From Cyclobacterium marinum DSM 745 (lineage in GTDB: Bacteria > Bacteroidota > Bacteroidia > Cytophagales > Cyclobacteriaceae), in NCBI RefSeq assembly GCF_000222485.1, contig NC_015914.1, positions 4,198,001-4,262,000 of the forward strand: 64,000 bases of DNA. The letters run 5' to 3'. Both the position numbers and the translations under genes were made by a program. This document shows, piece after piece, positions 46,557 to 55,833 of this stretch; the first letter of the stretch is position 1; each line of letters opens with the position of its first letter. The notes under the pieces were generated by a model, which saw only the letters and a list, made by a program, of their open reading frames with translations, was not told where the DNA came from and did not search any database.

Positions 46557-48473
46557 ATGTCCGCATTAACAAAATTTATTACCTGGAAGAAAGGTAACAC
46601 AGTAGTTTCATGGGTACTTTTTGGCTTATTGGTTCAGGTGATATTTAATCGAAAGAATGTACCGGCACATATAGAGGTGCTGGATGATACACTTACCCAT
46701 CACTGTTCAAGGACTAAGAGGAATCGATGGGTTAGTGTCATTAATTTTATGGTAACCCCCAGATTTGTTAGGAGATTGGTTGAATCCCAATTAAACAAAA
46801 ATATGGTTGAGCATGAGCGAGTGATTTTGTCGCTCGATAAAGAATTGACCAAGGATGATTTTTTTGACAAGGACAAGCCCCACAGGCAAAAGTGGGGCAA
46901 TTGGTATGGCAACCATTTTTCGGAACCATTGAGATTTTTTGTCCCAGGAAATGGGGATTATAAAAACTTTTCTCCTAATAATGAGGCTTGCAATAGGTAT
47001 GATTACAAGGGTTTGATGGAGGTAAGTGAATTGGTGAGAAATGCCGAGAAGGAAAAAAGAAAAGTACGAGCTGTTGGTTCCGGTCATGCTTTGACTGCAG
47101 TGGCTCAATGTGAAGATTTTTTGGTTTGCACCCAAAATATGAACATGACCCAGCGACCTGCTGAAGAATGGATCAAAGCGGATTATAAGGATGGTTTCGA
47201 TGTAGAAGTGAATTATGGCAATAAAAAGTCCTTGGAAAAACACTACCTTTTTGAAACTGGAGGTGGGACCAAGATCCGGCATCTAATAGAGGCCTTGACC
47301 GATCATGGCTTGGCATTGATCAACCAAGGTGGGTCCAGCATCCAGTCCATTACAGGTGCCATTGCCACTTCTACCCATGGTTAGGGAATAGGTATCGGTC
47401 CGGTGTCTGCTTTTGCCAAGTCAATGACCATTGTTGGCAAGGGAGGCAAAATTTTTCGAGTAGAACCTAGCGATGGTATCACAGATCCGGAGGTATTCAA
47501 TAAAGACGGAAAGGTCAAAGAATATGGCATAGAATTGATTCAGGACGATGAGAAATTCAATGCAGTTATGGTGGGAATAGGCTCTATAGGCATTGTTTTT
47601 TCAATGATTCTTGAAGCCCAACCCAATTACCGGCTTTTTGAAGAAAGAAAAAGGTACAATTGGGAGGACCTTAAAGCAGAGATGCAAAAAGATGATTTAC
47701 ATCATTTCATAAATCAACACCGTCATTTTGAGGTGTTGATCAACCCTTATTGTGATCTTACTGCCGAAACTGAAGAAGGCCAAAAAAGAAAATGTTTGGT
47801 AACTACTAGAAATTATTGTGAAAATTCCAACAGGAAACAGGCCGGTAGAGAGCGGAATTATATCTCTTCATTTATTTCTGGCATAGCCATTTCCGGAAGG
47901 CTTTCCCCTTGGGTGTTCAATAAAAACCACCAGTCCATTCCTGCCATGACCAATAATTCTATTCATAGATTGATTGACCATAGTGGAGATGAAGGGGGAG
48001 GTTTTGAAGACGATTGCCGTTTTGTTTTGGATCAGGGCTTGGGAGAGTTAAAATTTTATGGCTATGCCGTAGAATTTGGTTTTCCTTTGGAAAGGGTTTT
48101 TGAGGCAGTAGATTTGATTATTAAGGTGTGCGAAGAAGCCCAAGCTTACCAACACTTATTGGCGGCTCCTTTTTCTTTGAGGTTTGTAAAACAATGTGAT
48201 GCCCACCTATCCATGATGAATCAGCACGATACCTGTATGATTGAATTGGTAAGCGTGAAAGGGGTTACCGGAAGCCTCCCGCTTTTTAGGCGTTTAGAAA
48301 GAGAATTGTTGGACTTTGGAGCCATACCACATTGGGGACTATCTGTAGAACCCTGGTACAGAGCAAGGGTTGAAAAAGCCTTTCCCAGGTTCAAAGACTG
48401 GGAGGTTCAGCAAGCTTTCTTTGGTGGGGATACTTTCAAAAATGCATTTTTGGAACGGATTCAGGATTCCTAA
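46557..48473 (+). pseudogene. FAD-dependent sugar-lactone oxidase (ALO/GULO type) interrupted by TAG
   Basis: Two pieces in the same frame (46557-47384 and from 47385 on) together encode about 638 codons of one FAD_binding_4/ALO-family oxidase. The first ends SITGAIATSTHG and the second continues GIGIGPVSAFAKSM, exactly where the family has STHGTGxxxG, so codon 276 (TAG at 47382-47384) replaces one residue and nothing else is lost. AVGSGHALT in the first part is the FAD-binding loop. The C-terminal part holds the ALO domain ending EPWYRARVEKAFPRFKDWEV. The intact protein would oxidise an aldonolactone or alditol. A TCG or similar codon changed by one base would explain it; a sequencing error is also possible. 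The truncated 275-residue product would lack the substrate domain. Confidence 0.85.
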
Positions 48474-48502
48474 TTCGGGTTATTTGTAAAATTTCATTGT
48501 TA

Positions 48503-49218
48503 GTAAATATCGAGGAACCTATCCATTAGATTTAAAGCCTAACATCCTGAAAACTATGATTGTATACCTTTTGTGTTGTGAAGAGAGGTATTGTTCAACC
48601 CGCTGTCGGGGTTGAGGAATAGCTGTGGAATTGGCCATCCACGGGTTTGACCCTTGGTTATTATTGTTGAAGCCTTTCAGGCTTCTTTCGATTAAATTCA
48701 GTTTGATTTTAAATCTTATGGGTAAAATTAGGTTTTTTTAGTCAAGCAGTTCCCTAGATACAGGAAATACAAGTAAGGTAAATCGCTTAATCTTATGAAG
48801 GGAAAAAGGGGAATTTTTCGATCCCAATTCTCTGGAGATTCATTAAGCTTTCTACGAGTAATGTCCCTGCAAAGTCTCGGAATGACGTTTTTGGGTCACT
48901 GAGCTTGTCGAAGTGCACCGAATTAGCCATACCATTTCATCATTAAGAACCCTTTTTTTGGGAGGTGTAGTGAAGGGAAAGGGAGTGGCAATCTTAACAG
49001 GTTGGAGATTCCTTCGACTTTCTACGCGCAAGACCTCGCAAAGTCTCGGAATGAAGGATTTCAAAAATCAGGGTTAAGGAGCCACTGGCATTAGCGGAAA
49101 GCCGGTTTCACTTTTGAGCTTACTGAAGGCTAATGCCCTAAAAGCTAACTCATTAACACCCCGGGTGCTCCTCCTGCGTCGGATTACCCCGGGCTACAAA
49201 GATTGCACTCCCCTGGAG
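48503..49218. repeat. tandem intergenic duplication, unit 1
   Basis: Begins GTAAATATCGAGGAACCTATC and ends near GCACTCCCCTGGAG. The whole block recurs in the same order and orientation at 49234-49956 with few differences. It contains REP-like hairpins (GAAGCC-GGCTTC), TCACTGAGCTTGTCGAAGTG, and two copies of a short GCAAAGTCTCGGAATGA block. No credible gene is inside. Confidence 0.88.
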
Positions 49219-49233
49219 TGCTGAAATTTACTG

Positions 49234-49956
49234 GTAAATATCGTGGAACCTATCCATTAGATTTAAAGCCTAACATCCTGAAAACTATGATCGTATACCT
49301 TTTGTGTTGTGAAGAGAGGTATTGTTCAACCCGCTATCGGGGTTGAGGAATAGCTGTGGAATTGGCCATCCACGAGTTTGACCCGTGGTTATTATTGTTG
49401 AAGCCTTTCAAGCTTCTATTGTATAATCTGAGTTTGATTTTAAATCTTACCGGTAAAGTGAGGTTTATTTAGTCAAGCAGTTCCCTAGATACAGGAAATA
49501 CAAGTAAGGTAAATCGCTTAATCTTATGAAGGGAAAAAGGGGAATTTTTCGATCCCAATTCTCTGAAGATTCATTTAGCTTTCTACGAGTAATGTCCCTG
49601 CAAAGTCTCGGAATAACGTTTTTCGGTCACTGAGCTTGTCGAAGTGCACCGAATTAGCCATACCATTTCATCATTAAGAACCCTTTTTTTGGGAGGTGTA
49701 GTGAAGGGAAAGGAAAGGGAGTGGCAATCTTAACAGGTTGGAGATTCCTTCGATTTTTTCTACACCAAGCTCCTGCAAAGTCTCGGAATGACAGCTTTTA
49801 AAAACCATGGGTAAGGAGCCTCTGGCATTAGCGGAAAGCCGGTTTCACTTTTGAGCTTACTGAAGGCTAATGCCTTAAAAGCTAACTAATTAACACCCCG
49901 GGGTGCTCCTCCTGCGTCGGATTACCCCGGGCTACAAAGATTACACTCCGCTGGAG
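49234..49956. repeat. tandem intergenic duplication, unit 2
   Basis: Second unit, 731-738 bp downstream of the first and separated by only about 15 bp. One visible difference is a small insertion, GGAAAGGAAAGGGA instead of GGAAAGGGA; others are scattered substitutions. The opening of its mid-part (CCCTTTTTTTGGGAGG) is shared with the repeat at 12084. Confidence 0.88.
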
Positions 49957-50014
49957 AACTCCATTGATTACTGAAACCTTAATTCCTTCATTTTTAAAAT
50001 GTCGATTCTCGTAA

Positions 50015-51364
50015 TTATATGCCCTCACTGGTAGCCTTTGGGCGGGGAATTGTAGGAATTAGGTTCTTTGGGACTTCTTCCATAATTTTTTTTAGTTGAT
50101 TTAGCTCAAAGCCAATTTTCAATTGAAACCTGGAAGTAGAAATGCTCCGACTTTCTTTGAATAAGGGATCCCAGGTCAGCAAAAATACTGATTGAAGCCT
50201 TTTTCCAATTGGAATGCTTCTTCCGGCCCCTAAACCCGATATCCAGATGACTCCATCAAAATTTTTGTGTTCATAACCAGGGGCATATGCCACGCTAAGC
50301 CTACTTCTTGCCAATTCTCCCTGAACCATCCATTTTCCAAGGGTAAAGCGCAATCCTCCTTTAATTCCTTCACCGGTACTTACAGGTCCTATTTGACTTT
50401 TAAATTGACGTTTGGCGATGATTCCGGCATAGGGGTGCCACTGACTGTTTATGCTGTATTTTATACCCAGGTCTATAAAAATTCCCTCCGCAAATGAGGT
50501 CAATGGATCATACCAAAAGTATAAACCTGTTCGGTTAACAAATGGAGCATTTTTCAAGCTTTTGGATTCCCTAAGGTTAAATTTTTTAACTGATTTTTTC
50601 GCCTCCTCCACTTGGATATTTCCCAAGGAGTCCATACTTATTTTGCTATAGTTATTTCCGATGTTCCGTAAGTATTCATTAGTAATACCCTTGGATTTTT
50701 CTTTAACCATAGTTTGAGCTTTGGCCATGGTAAGTGTTGGACTTATTTTTTCACGTAACAATTCTTCCATTGCGCCTTTACCATAATAATCTATGGTGGT
50801 TGCACCGGTAGGTTTTATCTGATTACTTAGGGGGCCCCCTAGTTTTAGTTCGAGTTCAGGCATCAGCTGTTCATTGAAAATTGCTTTCAAGTTTTCCTCA
50901 TTTTGCCTGATAATTTTTTCTATGGCAACCATATCCTTTGCTTCATGCATGGCTGCCTGTGACTTTTCTACGTGACTTAAAAGGTAATTGGCGGAATTTT
51001 TTAATTGTTGACTTGATGGACTTGTTTGAGAGCTTAATCCGAGAAGCATGGCTTTATCCTGTTCGATAATTTTTAGCCCACGAATCTTTAAACCATTCAC
51101 AAGGCTATCTTTTTGGGTACTGTCAATTTTACTTTCCTGTAGTTTTCGGATTTCCCGATTTAGAGAATCGTAAGCATTTTTTATGGATTGTATTTGTCGA
51201 ATTTCCTCTTTAAAGGGAAGTGGCTTTCTAATCAAGGAAGTTGTAGGGGGTTGATGAAGCAATCCGTTTGTGGGTAACGGAACGGGGCCTTTGATTGGGA
51301 CTTGGGCTGCGATAGAAAAAACAAGCAGATAGGTAAAGAGCAAAGATAGGCAAGTCTCTTTCAT
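50015..51364 (-). CDS. secreted coiled-coil protein with barrel-like C-terminus, unknown
   Basis: A 449-residue protein with a signal peptide (about 1-20, ending FSIAAQ). Residues about 50-260 are helical with coiled-coil character (KNAYDSLNREIRKLQESKID). The last 180 residues are glycine- and aromatic-rich with alternating strands (GLYFWYDPLTSFAEGIFIDL, WHPYAGIIAKRQFKSQIG), suggesting an outer-membrane or surface beta structure. The general build resembles the protein at 27071-28231. I do not recognise a family or function. Confidence 0.7.
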   Translation of the reverse strand: MKETCLSLLFTYLLVFSIAAQVPIKGPVPLPTNGLLHQPPTTSLIRKPLPFKEEIRQIQSIKNAYDSLNREIRKLQESKIDSTQKDSLVNGLKIRGLKIIEQDKAMLLGLSSQTSPSSQQLKNSANYLLSHVEKSQAAMHEAKDMVAIEKIIRQNEENLKAIFNEQLMPELELKLGGPLSNQIKPTGATTIDYYGKGAMEELLREKISPTLTMAKAQTMVKEKSKGITNEYLRNIGNNYSKISMDSLGNIQVEEAKKSVKKFNLRESKSLKNAPFVNRTGLYFWYDPLTSFAEGIFIDLGIKYSINSQWHPYAGIIAKRQFKSQIGPVSTGEGIKGGLRFTLGKWMVQGELARSRLSVAYAPGYEHKNFDGVIWISGLGAGRSIPIGKRLQSVFLLTWDPLFKESRSISTSRFQLKIGFELNQLKKIMEEVPKNLIPTIPRPKATSEGI

Positions 51365-51557
51365 GGCAGGACTTTTTATTGGGTCTCAAAACTGCATTGA
51401 TCAAAAAAATGGCTGAACAGAAAATCAAAAAGGTAATGATTACCTCAGTTGATGAATTGTCCTCAACTAAAATACCAAAACTAATTGGTATATGCAAGTA
51501 ATTGAAAATGAGTATGGTATTGGTTTGTGGGCAGTTGATGAATTGGATCGGTGCTGA

Positions 51558-52514
51558 TCAATTCTCTTTTCGATAGGCCGCCAATTCTTTGTAAACCCTT
51601 CGTCTTGCTCGATTGATACCGCCAACAGGTTCGTGATCAACTAATCCCATCCAAGGAGAAAACTCCAGCGTTTCTCCCATTTCTATTCGGCCTTCACAGT
51701 CAAAAGATTGCTGGGGAATATGTAAAGTGGCCACGGGAATTAAGGGAGCCTTCCAGGCAATTGAAGTGTTTTCCAATGGCTGGTCTTTGTCATTTTTGTG
51801 GACTTGCACATTTAAAGTAAATCCGTGAGCCCTTGTTTCACAGTCTTTTATTAATTGGGATTTCAAAAAATTATCCCCCTTTTCTTCATTGAGTGTATAA
51901 CCCAAATTGGCTTCCATAGGAGTCAAAACAAATTTGACATACAAATTGGGACCAAATTTAAAAGCTCCCCCCGAAAAATAGGTTTGTGAGAGCAGGTTGT
52001 CGTGCTTTTTACTGTACTTAAATGTCAGGTAAATACTTCTCCAATGTGAAGGGTTGAGGGCAAATTTAACCTGTTCCCAAAGACCGAACAACACGGCTTT
52101 TATGGCTTTGGCGTACAAAGAAATATTCCAGGCCGATAGAATTGGACTAGTGGTCAATAAAAAGTTTTGGGTGGGTACTCCTATGGGATCCTGCTCAATA
52201 ATGTCTCCCTGAACGCCCATTACTTTAATGGCCAAGCCTCTTCCGGAGGCCGGCTTATCTGATTTTATCTTGGGGGGTGCATTTGAAAGCCTGATCCATG
52301 CCTCATAGCTTCTTGCCTCTTTAAAGAGACCTTGCCTAAACTCTTCCGGTAAACCCTCTGCTATACTTAAGGTGCCTTTTAAAAGTCCATGCATTTTGGG
52401 ATGGAAATTTCTAAGTTTCTTACCATTCCGGTATTCCTTGTCCAGGTAATCCTTCATGGTCCGGATCAAGTCTTGAATCTCCTCTTCCTCTCTGGTATTT
52501 TGGTTATCATTCAT
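51558..52514 (-). CDS. catalase-family (catalase-like) heme protein
   Basis: The frame is open to 52568, but the ATG at 52514 (MNDNQNTREEEEIQDLI) overlaps the Dyp stop by 8 bp (ATGAATGA) and avoids a long overlap, so I choose it; 318 residues. The pattern RNFHPKMHGLLKG (about 36-47) corresponds to the catalytic His region of catalase-like proteins, and WIRLSNAPPKIKSDKPASGR and GRGLAIKVMGV follow as in that clade. The C-terminus is GGINRARRRVYKELAAY. I cannot place the proximal heme Tyr with certainty. Small catalase-like proteins can be peroxygenases, lyases or isomerases rather than catalases. Tight coupling to a Dyp peroxidase gene suggests joint oxidative chemistry. Confidence 0.8.
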   Translation of the reverse strand: MNDNQNTREEEEIQDLIRTMKDYLDKEYRNGKKLRNFHPKMHGLLKGTLSIAEGLPEEFRQGLFKEARSYEAWIRLSNAPPKIKSDKPASGRGLAIKVMGVQGDIIEQDPIGVPTQNFLLTTSPILSAWNISLYAKAIKAVLFGLWEQVKFALNPSHWRSIYLTFKYSKKHDNLLSQTYFSGGAFKFGPNLYVKFVLTPMEANLGYTLNEEKGDNFLKSQLIKDCETRAHGFTLNVQVHKNDKDQPLENTSIAWKAPLIPVATLHIPQQSFDCEGRIEMGETLEFSPWMGLVDHEPVGGINRARRRVYKELAAYRKEN

Positions 52515-53916
52515 GGTTTGCGATGTATTGTAAGGCTTTGATTCCCGGAAAAAAGAAATAGGCTCCACCTTTAATTAAGGTGAAATTGGGAAGATTGCTA
52601 TACTTTTTCCTAATGGGGTAGTTGGGGACACTAAACTCATCCGTTTTGTAGTGGCCATTATTGAAGTGGTTGCCGATGATGGGGTCAGCATCATTTTCCA
52701 AACCACCGAATTTATGAAAGCTTACCCAATTGTTCTGAACAAATTCAAATTGCCTTCTGATGTCTGTTACCATACAAATAAAATGTAGGCCTCTTTCTTG
52801 ATCATCATCACCGGAATCCATAATGTTTTGCGGGTCAAGTTCCGGAGTGACCGGTGGCCCGTAAGGTCTGCCTTTTCGAAGCAATTGATGTTTGGCTGCC
52901 ATTTCGGAGGAGTCTTTTTTACTTGTTTCGGTCACCAAGTGATCCCTGGGGTTGGTTCTTCTGATATGGGCACCTAAAGGGCATTTTAGTCCGGCTTGGT
53001 CATCGTCCCAATAACCAAAATCGTTAGATTCTGATAATTCGGGATCGGGAGCCATTGGGCAAGTGGCCAGTGGAGAACCATCCGGCCACCTGCCCACCAT
53101 TTTACTGGCCAATTTGATTGCTTCCCCTTTCTCTCCGGTTTGCTCCTTCATGTATTGCCAAAAACTGTGGACATTTTGATGCATCTGTCTGAAGACCAAA
53201 TAGCTGCCATTCTTGCCCAAATCCTTTCTCTCCGGGAAATCCGGATGCACAGGCAATATCCCTTTGGTATCCAGCTCGAAAGGGACATGGGGAGCAGGTG
53301 CATATTCATCATAGAGGTTTTTATAGCCCATGATAAATTCTCCCGCAGGAAAGGTGGTAATGTTTTCAGGTGGTGTTTCATTCAATAATTCCCGAATAAC
53401 CGGCCTGGAGATATCATCCCGGAACCCAAAATGTTCCTTCTGATGCTGCAATAGGCCTGTAGGTAGTGTGTGGATTAATTCAATGCCGCAGCGGTCTGTT
53501 TGTTCTTTTATTCGAAGCATGCTTTTATCCAGCTGCTCCTGGTCTTTGGCATAAACCATCAACAAAAAATGTATGCTGTCTTGTCCCCAATCCCAATGAT
53601 CCGGGTCATTGTCTCCTATATCCCCCAACACAGCTCTTCGTTGATCGGCAGTCATGCCTTCTTTAAATTCTCGGCAAAAGCTATTTAAAAGAGGTGGAGG
53701 TAACTGAAGAAAAGAAAGTCCTTCATAGGTAAAAGCGATCTGAATGGCCTCTTTTTCAGGTTTTTCTTCGGCATTAGTGATCAATGGGACTATTTCTTTC
53801 AAGAAATCACAGGAGGTAGCAGGATCTGTGCAGTTGTACAATAAAAATCTTGCGCTTTTTAGGTTTCCATGACCACGAACCATAAGCCCCTGAATGTCTT
53901 TTTTTTCCAATTTCAT
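52507..53916 (-). CDS. Dyp-type heme peroxidase
   Basis: A 469-residue dye-decolourising peroxidase, no signal peptide. EHFGFRDDISRP (about 161-171) is the family signature with catalytic Asp167; the usual GxxDG reads GxxDD (Asp168 in place of Gly). GSYLVFRQMHQNVHSFW and GAHIRRTNPRDH (proximal His317 and the conserved Arg) complete the heme pocket. Dyp enzymes oxidise dyes, porphyrins and phenols with H2O2. It is the second gene of three, 4 bp after an unknown membrane protein and overlapping the catalase-like gene. No Tat signal is present, so it is probably cytoplasmic or exported with a partner. Confidence 0.9.
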   Translation of the reverse strand: MKLEKKDIQGLMVRGHGNLKSARFLLYNCTDPATSCDFLKEIVPLITNAEEKPEKEAIQIAFTYEGLSFLQLPPPLLNSFCREFKEGMTADQRRAVLGDIGDNDPDHWDWGQDSIHFLLMVYAKDQEQLDKSMLRIKEQTDRCGIELIHTLPTGLLQHQKEHFGFRDDISRPVIRELLNETPPENITTFPAGEFIMGYKNLYDEYAPAPHVPFELDTKGILPVHPDFPERKDLGKNGSYLVFRQMHQNVHSFWQYMKEQTGEKGEAIKLASKMVGRWPDGSPLATCPMAPDPELSESNDFGYWDDDQAGLKCPLGAHIRRTNPRDHLVTETSKKDSSEMAAKHQLLRKGRPYGPPVTPELDPQNIMDSGDDDQERGLHFICMVTDIRRQFEFVQNNWVSFHKFGGLENDADPIIGNHFNNGHYKTDEFSVPNYPIRKKYSNLPNFTLIKGGAYFFFPGIKALQYIANHE

Positions 53917-53920
53917 AGGT

Positions 53921-55246
53921 TCAAATCGTTAATAGCCATTTTTTTATTGCTTCATTATCCATTTCTTTAAACAAACCTTCTCGGAAAGCTCGGTTTCTTT
54001 TGAGGTTTTCTACGCTTTCATACTGGTTTCTACTGTACCAAAATTGAGTGATTTTTTGGTGGGCCCGGACCCCTTTCATGTATTCAGATCTGTGGTTGTA
54101 TTGTTTATGAATCAACCAACGAGTGGCAGGGAAACCAAATGCATGACTGAAAATAACGGCCATGTTTTTGGTCCTTCTTTCACTGTCTACAAAGTCATGG
54201 GCATAAGCCTCAGACAGGTTGTCGAAGTTGGCGATAAAAACCAATCTTTTCCCCTTGTCCAGTTGCAACCACCTTGCAGTATGCACTGTGGGGATATAGG
54301 TGAAGTAGGCCAGCAGCCCCACTAGTTTTAAACTTACACTTAAAAAAGCCCTTCTGATCCAGCCATTTTTCAATGGAGCAATGACAGTCATTTCATTAAT
54401 AACCGGATTGGTTTCCAAGGCAACGATCTTTCTTACTTCCTCATCTGTCAGTTCCTTACCCGGGATATGTGGTCTTTTTTCATTTTGGCGAAGCAGCAAT
54501 AACATTCCCCCCATCAACAGGAGAAACAATGGGAAAACCCATGCCATGACCTTTACAAATAATGCATCCACAAAAAAACTTAGAACAATACAAACAATGG
54601 AGCATGCCATGATCAAGCCGAAAATGACAAGGGGAAGAAGCATCTGTATTTTATTTTTTCGGGCATAAGGAATGCCTGAAACAGCCCAGTTGAGTGTGGG
54701 GTTATTGGCTACATAAGACTCAATTTTTTGCTTTATTTTTGAAGGTGGAAGTTGGGCCGCCTCCGGATCTGTGTTCATTTGCCGGGCATACTCCCATACT
54801 TTGGCTTTAAGTTCTTTCTCCCTGACCACATCTGTAGTACTGATAAATTTAAAACCACTATAAAAAGTGTTGGGCACAGATTTATCGTGCAGAAAAGCGA
54901 TCATTTCTGATTCCCCTGAATAACTAACAGGAAACTCCTCACTTTCCCCAAACACCTTCTTTAATTTGGGCTCCAAAAAGGCAACAAGCTCTTCAATGTG
55001 TTGGTTTTTATCACCAACATAACTTGTCATTAATATAATCCTGGCAGGAAGTTGCTCCTTTTCCTCGTAAACCTGTGTGGGTAAGGTCAACCAGCTGATA
55101 AAAAAGGTGCCGGGCAAAGCTTTCTCATATTGTTCTCTGTTGGTCTTTAGCTCATTTCGAAATTGAAACAATAGGGCATTGACATCTGCTAGTTTATCTT
55201 CTTGTAACGTAACGGTAACTGTAAGCCCTTTATGAATTGTAGACAT
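53921..55246 (-). CDS. membrane protein of unknown function, upstream of Dyp peroxidase
   Basis: A 441-residue protein. Residues about 1-200 and about 280-441 are soluble, and about 210-260 form two hydrophobic helices (MLLPLVIFGLIMACSIVCIV, VMAWVFPLFLLLMGGMLLLL). The N-terminal part (GLTVTVTLQEDKLADVNALL) and the region RLVFIANFDNLSEAYAHDFV resemble ferredoxin-like folds of the sort found in Dyp and chlorite-dismutase-type proteins; this is a guess. I cannot name the family. It is the first gene of the tight operon with Dyp peroxidase and catalase-like protein and could anchor them to the membrane. Confidence 0.7.
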   Translation of the reverse strand: MSTIHKGLTVTVTLQEDKLADVNALLFQFRNELKTNREQYEKALPGTFFISWLTLPTQVYEEKEQLPARIILMTSYVGDKNQHIEELVAFLEPKLKKVFGESEEFPVSYSGESEMIAFLHDKSVPNTFYSGFKFISTTDVVREKELKAKVWEYARQMNTDPEAAQLPPSKIKQKIESYVANNPTLNWAVSGIPYARKNKIQMLLPLVIFGLIMACSIVCIVLSFFVDALFVKVMAWVFPLFLLLMGGMLLLLRQNEKRPHIPGKELTDEEVRKIVALETNPVINEMTVIAPLKNGWIRRAFLSVSLKLVGLLAYFTYIPTVHTARWLQLDKGKRLVFIANFDNLSEAYAHDFVDSERRTKNMAVIFSHAFGFPATRWLIHKQYNHRSEYMKGVRAHQKITQFWYSRNQYESVENLKRNRAFREGLFKEMDNEAIKKWLLTI

Positions 55247-55833
55247 AAACCTTATAATATTTGATACAATATAAAAAAATTTTATTTCTATTTAATAAAG
55301 AAATGCCATAAATAAATAAGGTTTTATTTGAATTTTATAGAAAAAAGAGGAGGGTTCAATTCCTTGTTGGGAGGATTACGATCGAGGATACATTTAGTAA
55401 AATATCGGGCGATCGTTTTTAAAGCTCCTAGACTTCTTTACCAAAATAAATACCCTTAATAAATTAGGTTAACAGTGTTGTGGCTAGTTTATCAAAATCT
55501 TTGACTGCTAAGAATAAGGGTAGGGTTTCAACTTTTTTGACCTGTATTTACCGGCTAAAATAAATAAAAATACACGTTTTAATTCATTCAAAAATTTGAA
55601 AACCAGGTTGATAGAAAAAGCTATTTGAGTTTTTGGCCCCATGCCACAGGTCAAATTCATTGACTAGGTATTGCCTCCTATAGAAAAGGGGTTCAAAATG
55701 TAGACATGGGAGGGTGAATAGAATTATACCCACCTATTCGTTAATAATTTTTTGGTTTTTAGTTTATCCACTAAAAAATTCAAAAAAAATGAGTTTATTT
55801 ATGTTTTCACGATAATAAATAGTAAAACCCAAA
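55247..55833. other. intergenic region between divergent operons
   Basis: 587 bp of AT-rich DNA between the minus-strand peroxidase operon and the plus-strand sulfatase. It must hold both promoters, but I could not assign -33/-7 boxes with confidence. No gene, repeat copy or strong hairpin was seen. Confidence 0.6.

Noticed and set aside
46791..47282. 163-codon minus-strand open frame
   Set aside because: Antisense to the first half of the FAD oxidase gene.
47382..47384. TAG read as pyrrolysine or programmed read-through
   Set aside because: No sign of a pyrrolysine system, and the family has an ordinary small residue here; a point mutation is simpler.
48503..49956. CRISPR array
   Set aside because: Only two long units with internal repeats of unequal spacing; no short regularly spaced repeats and no cas genes.
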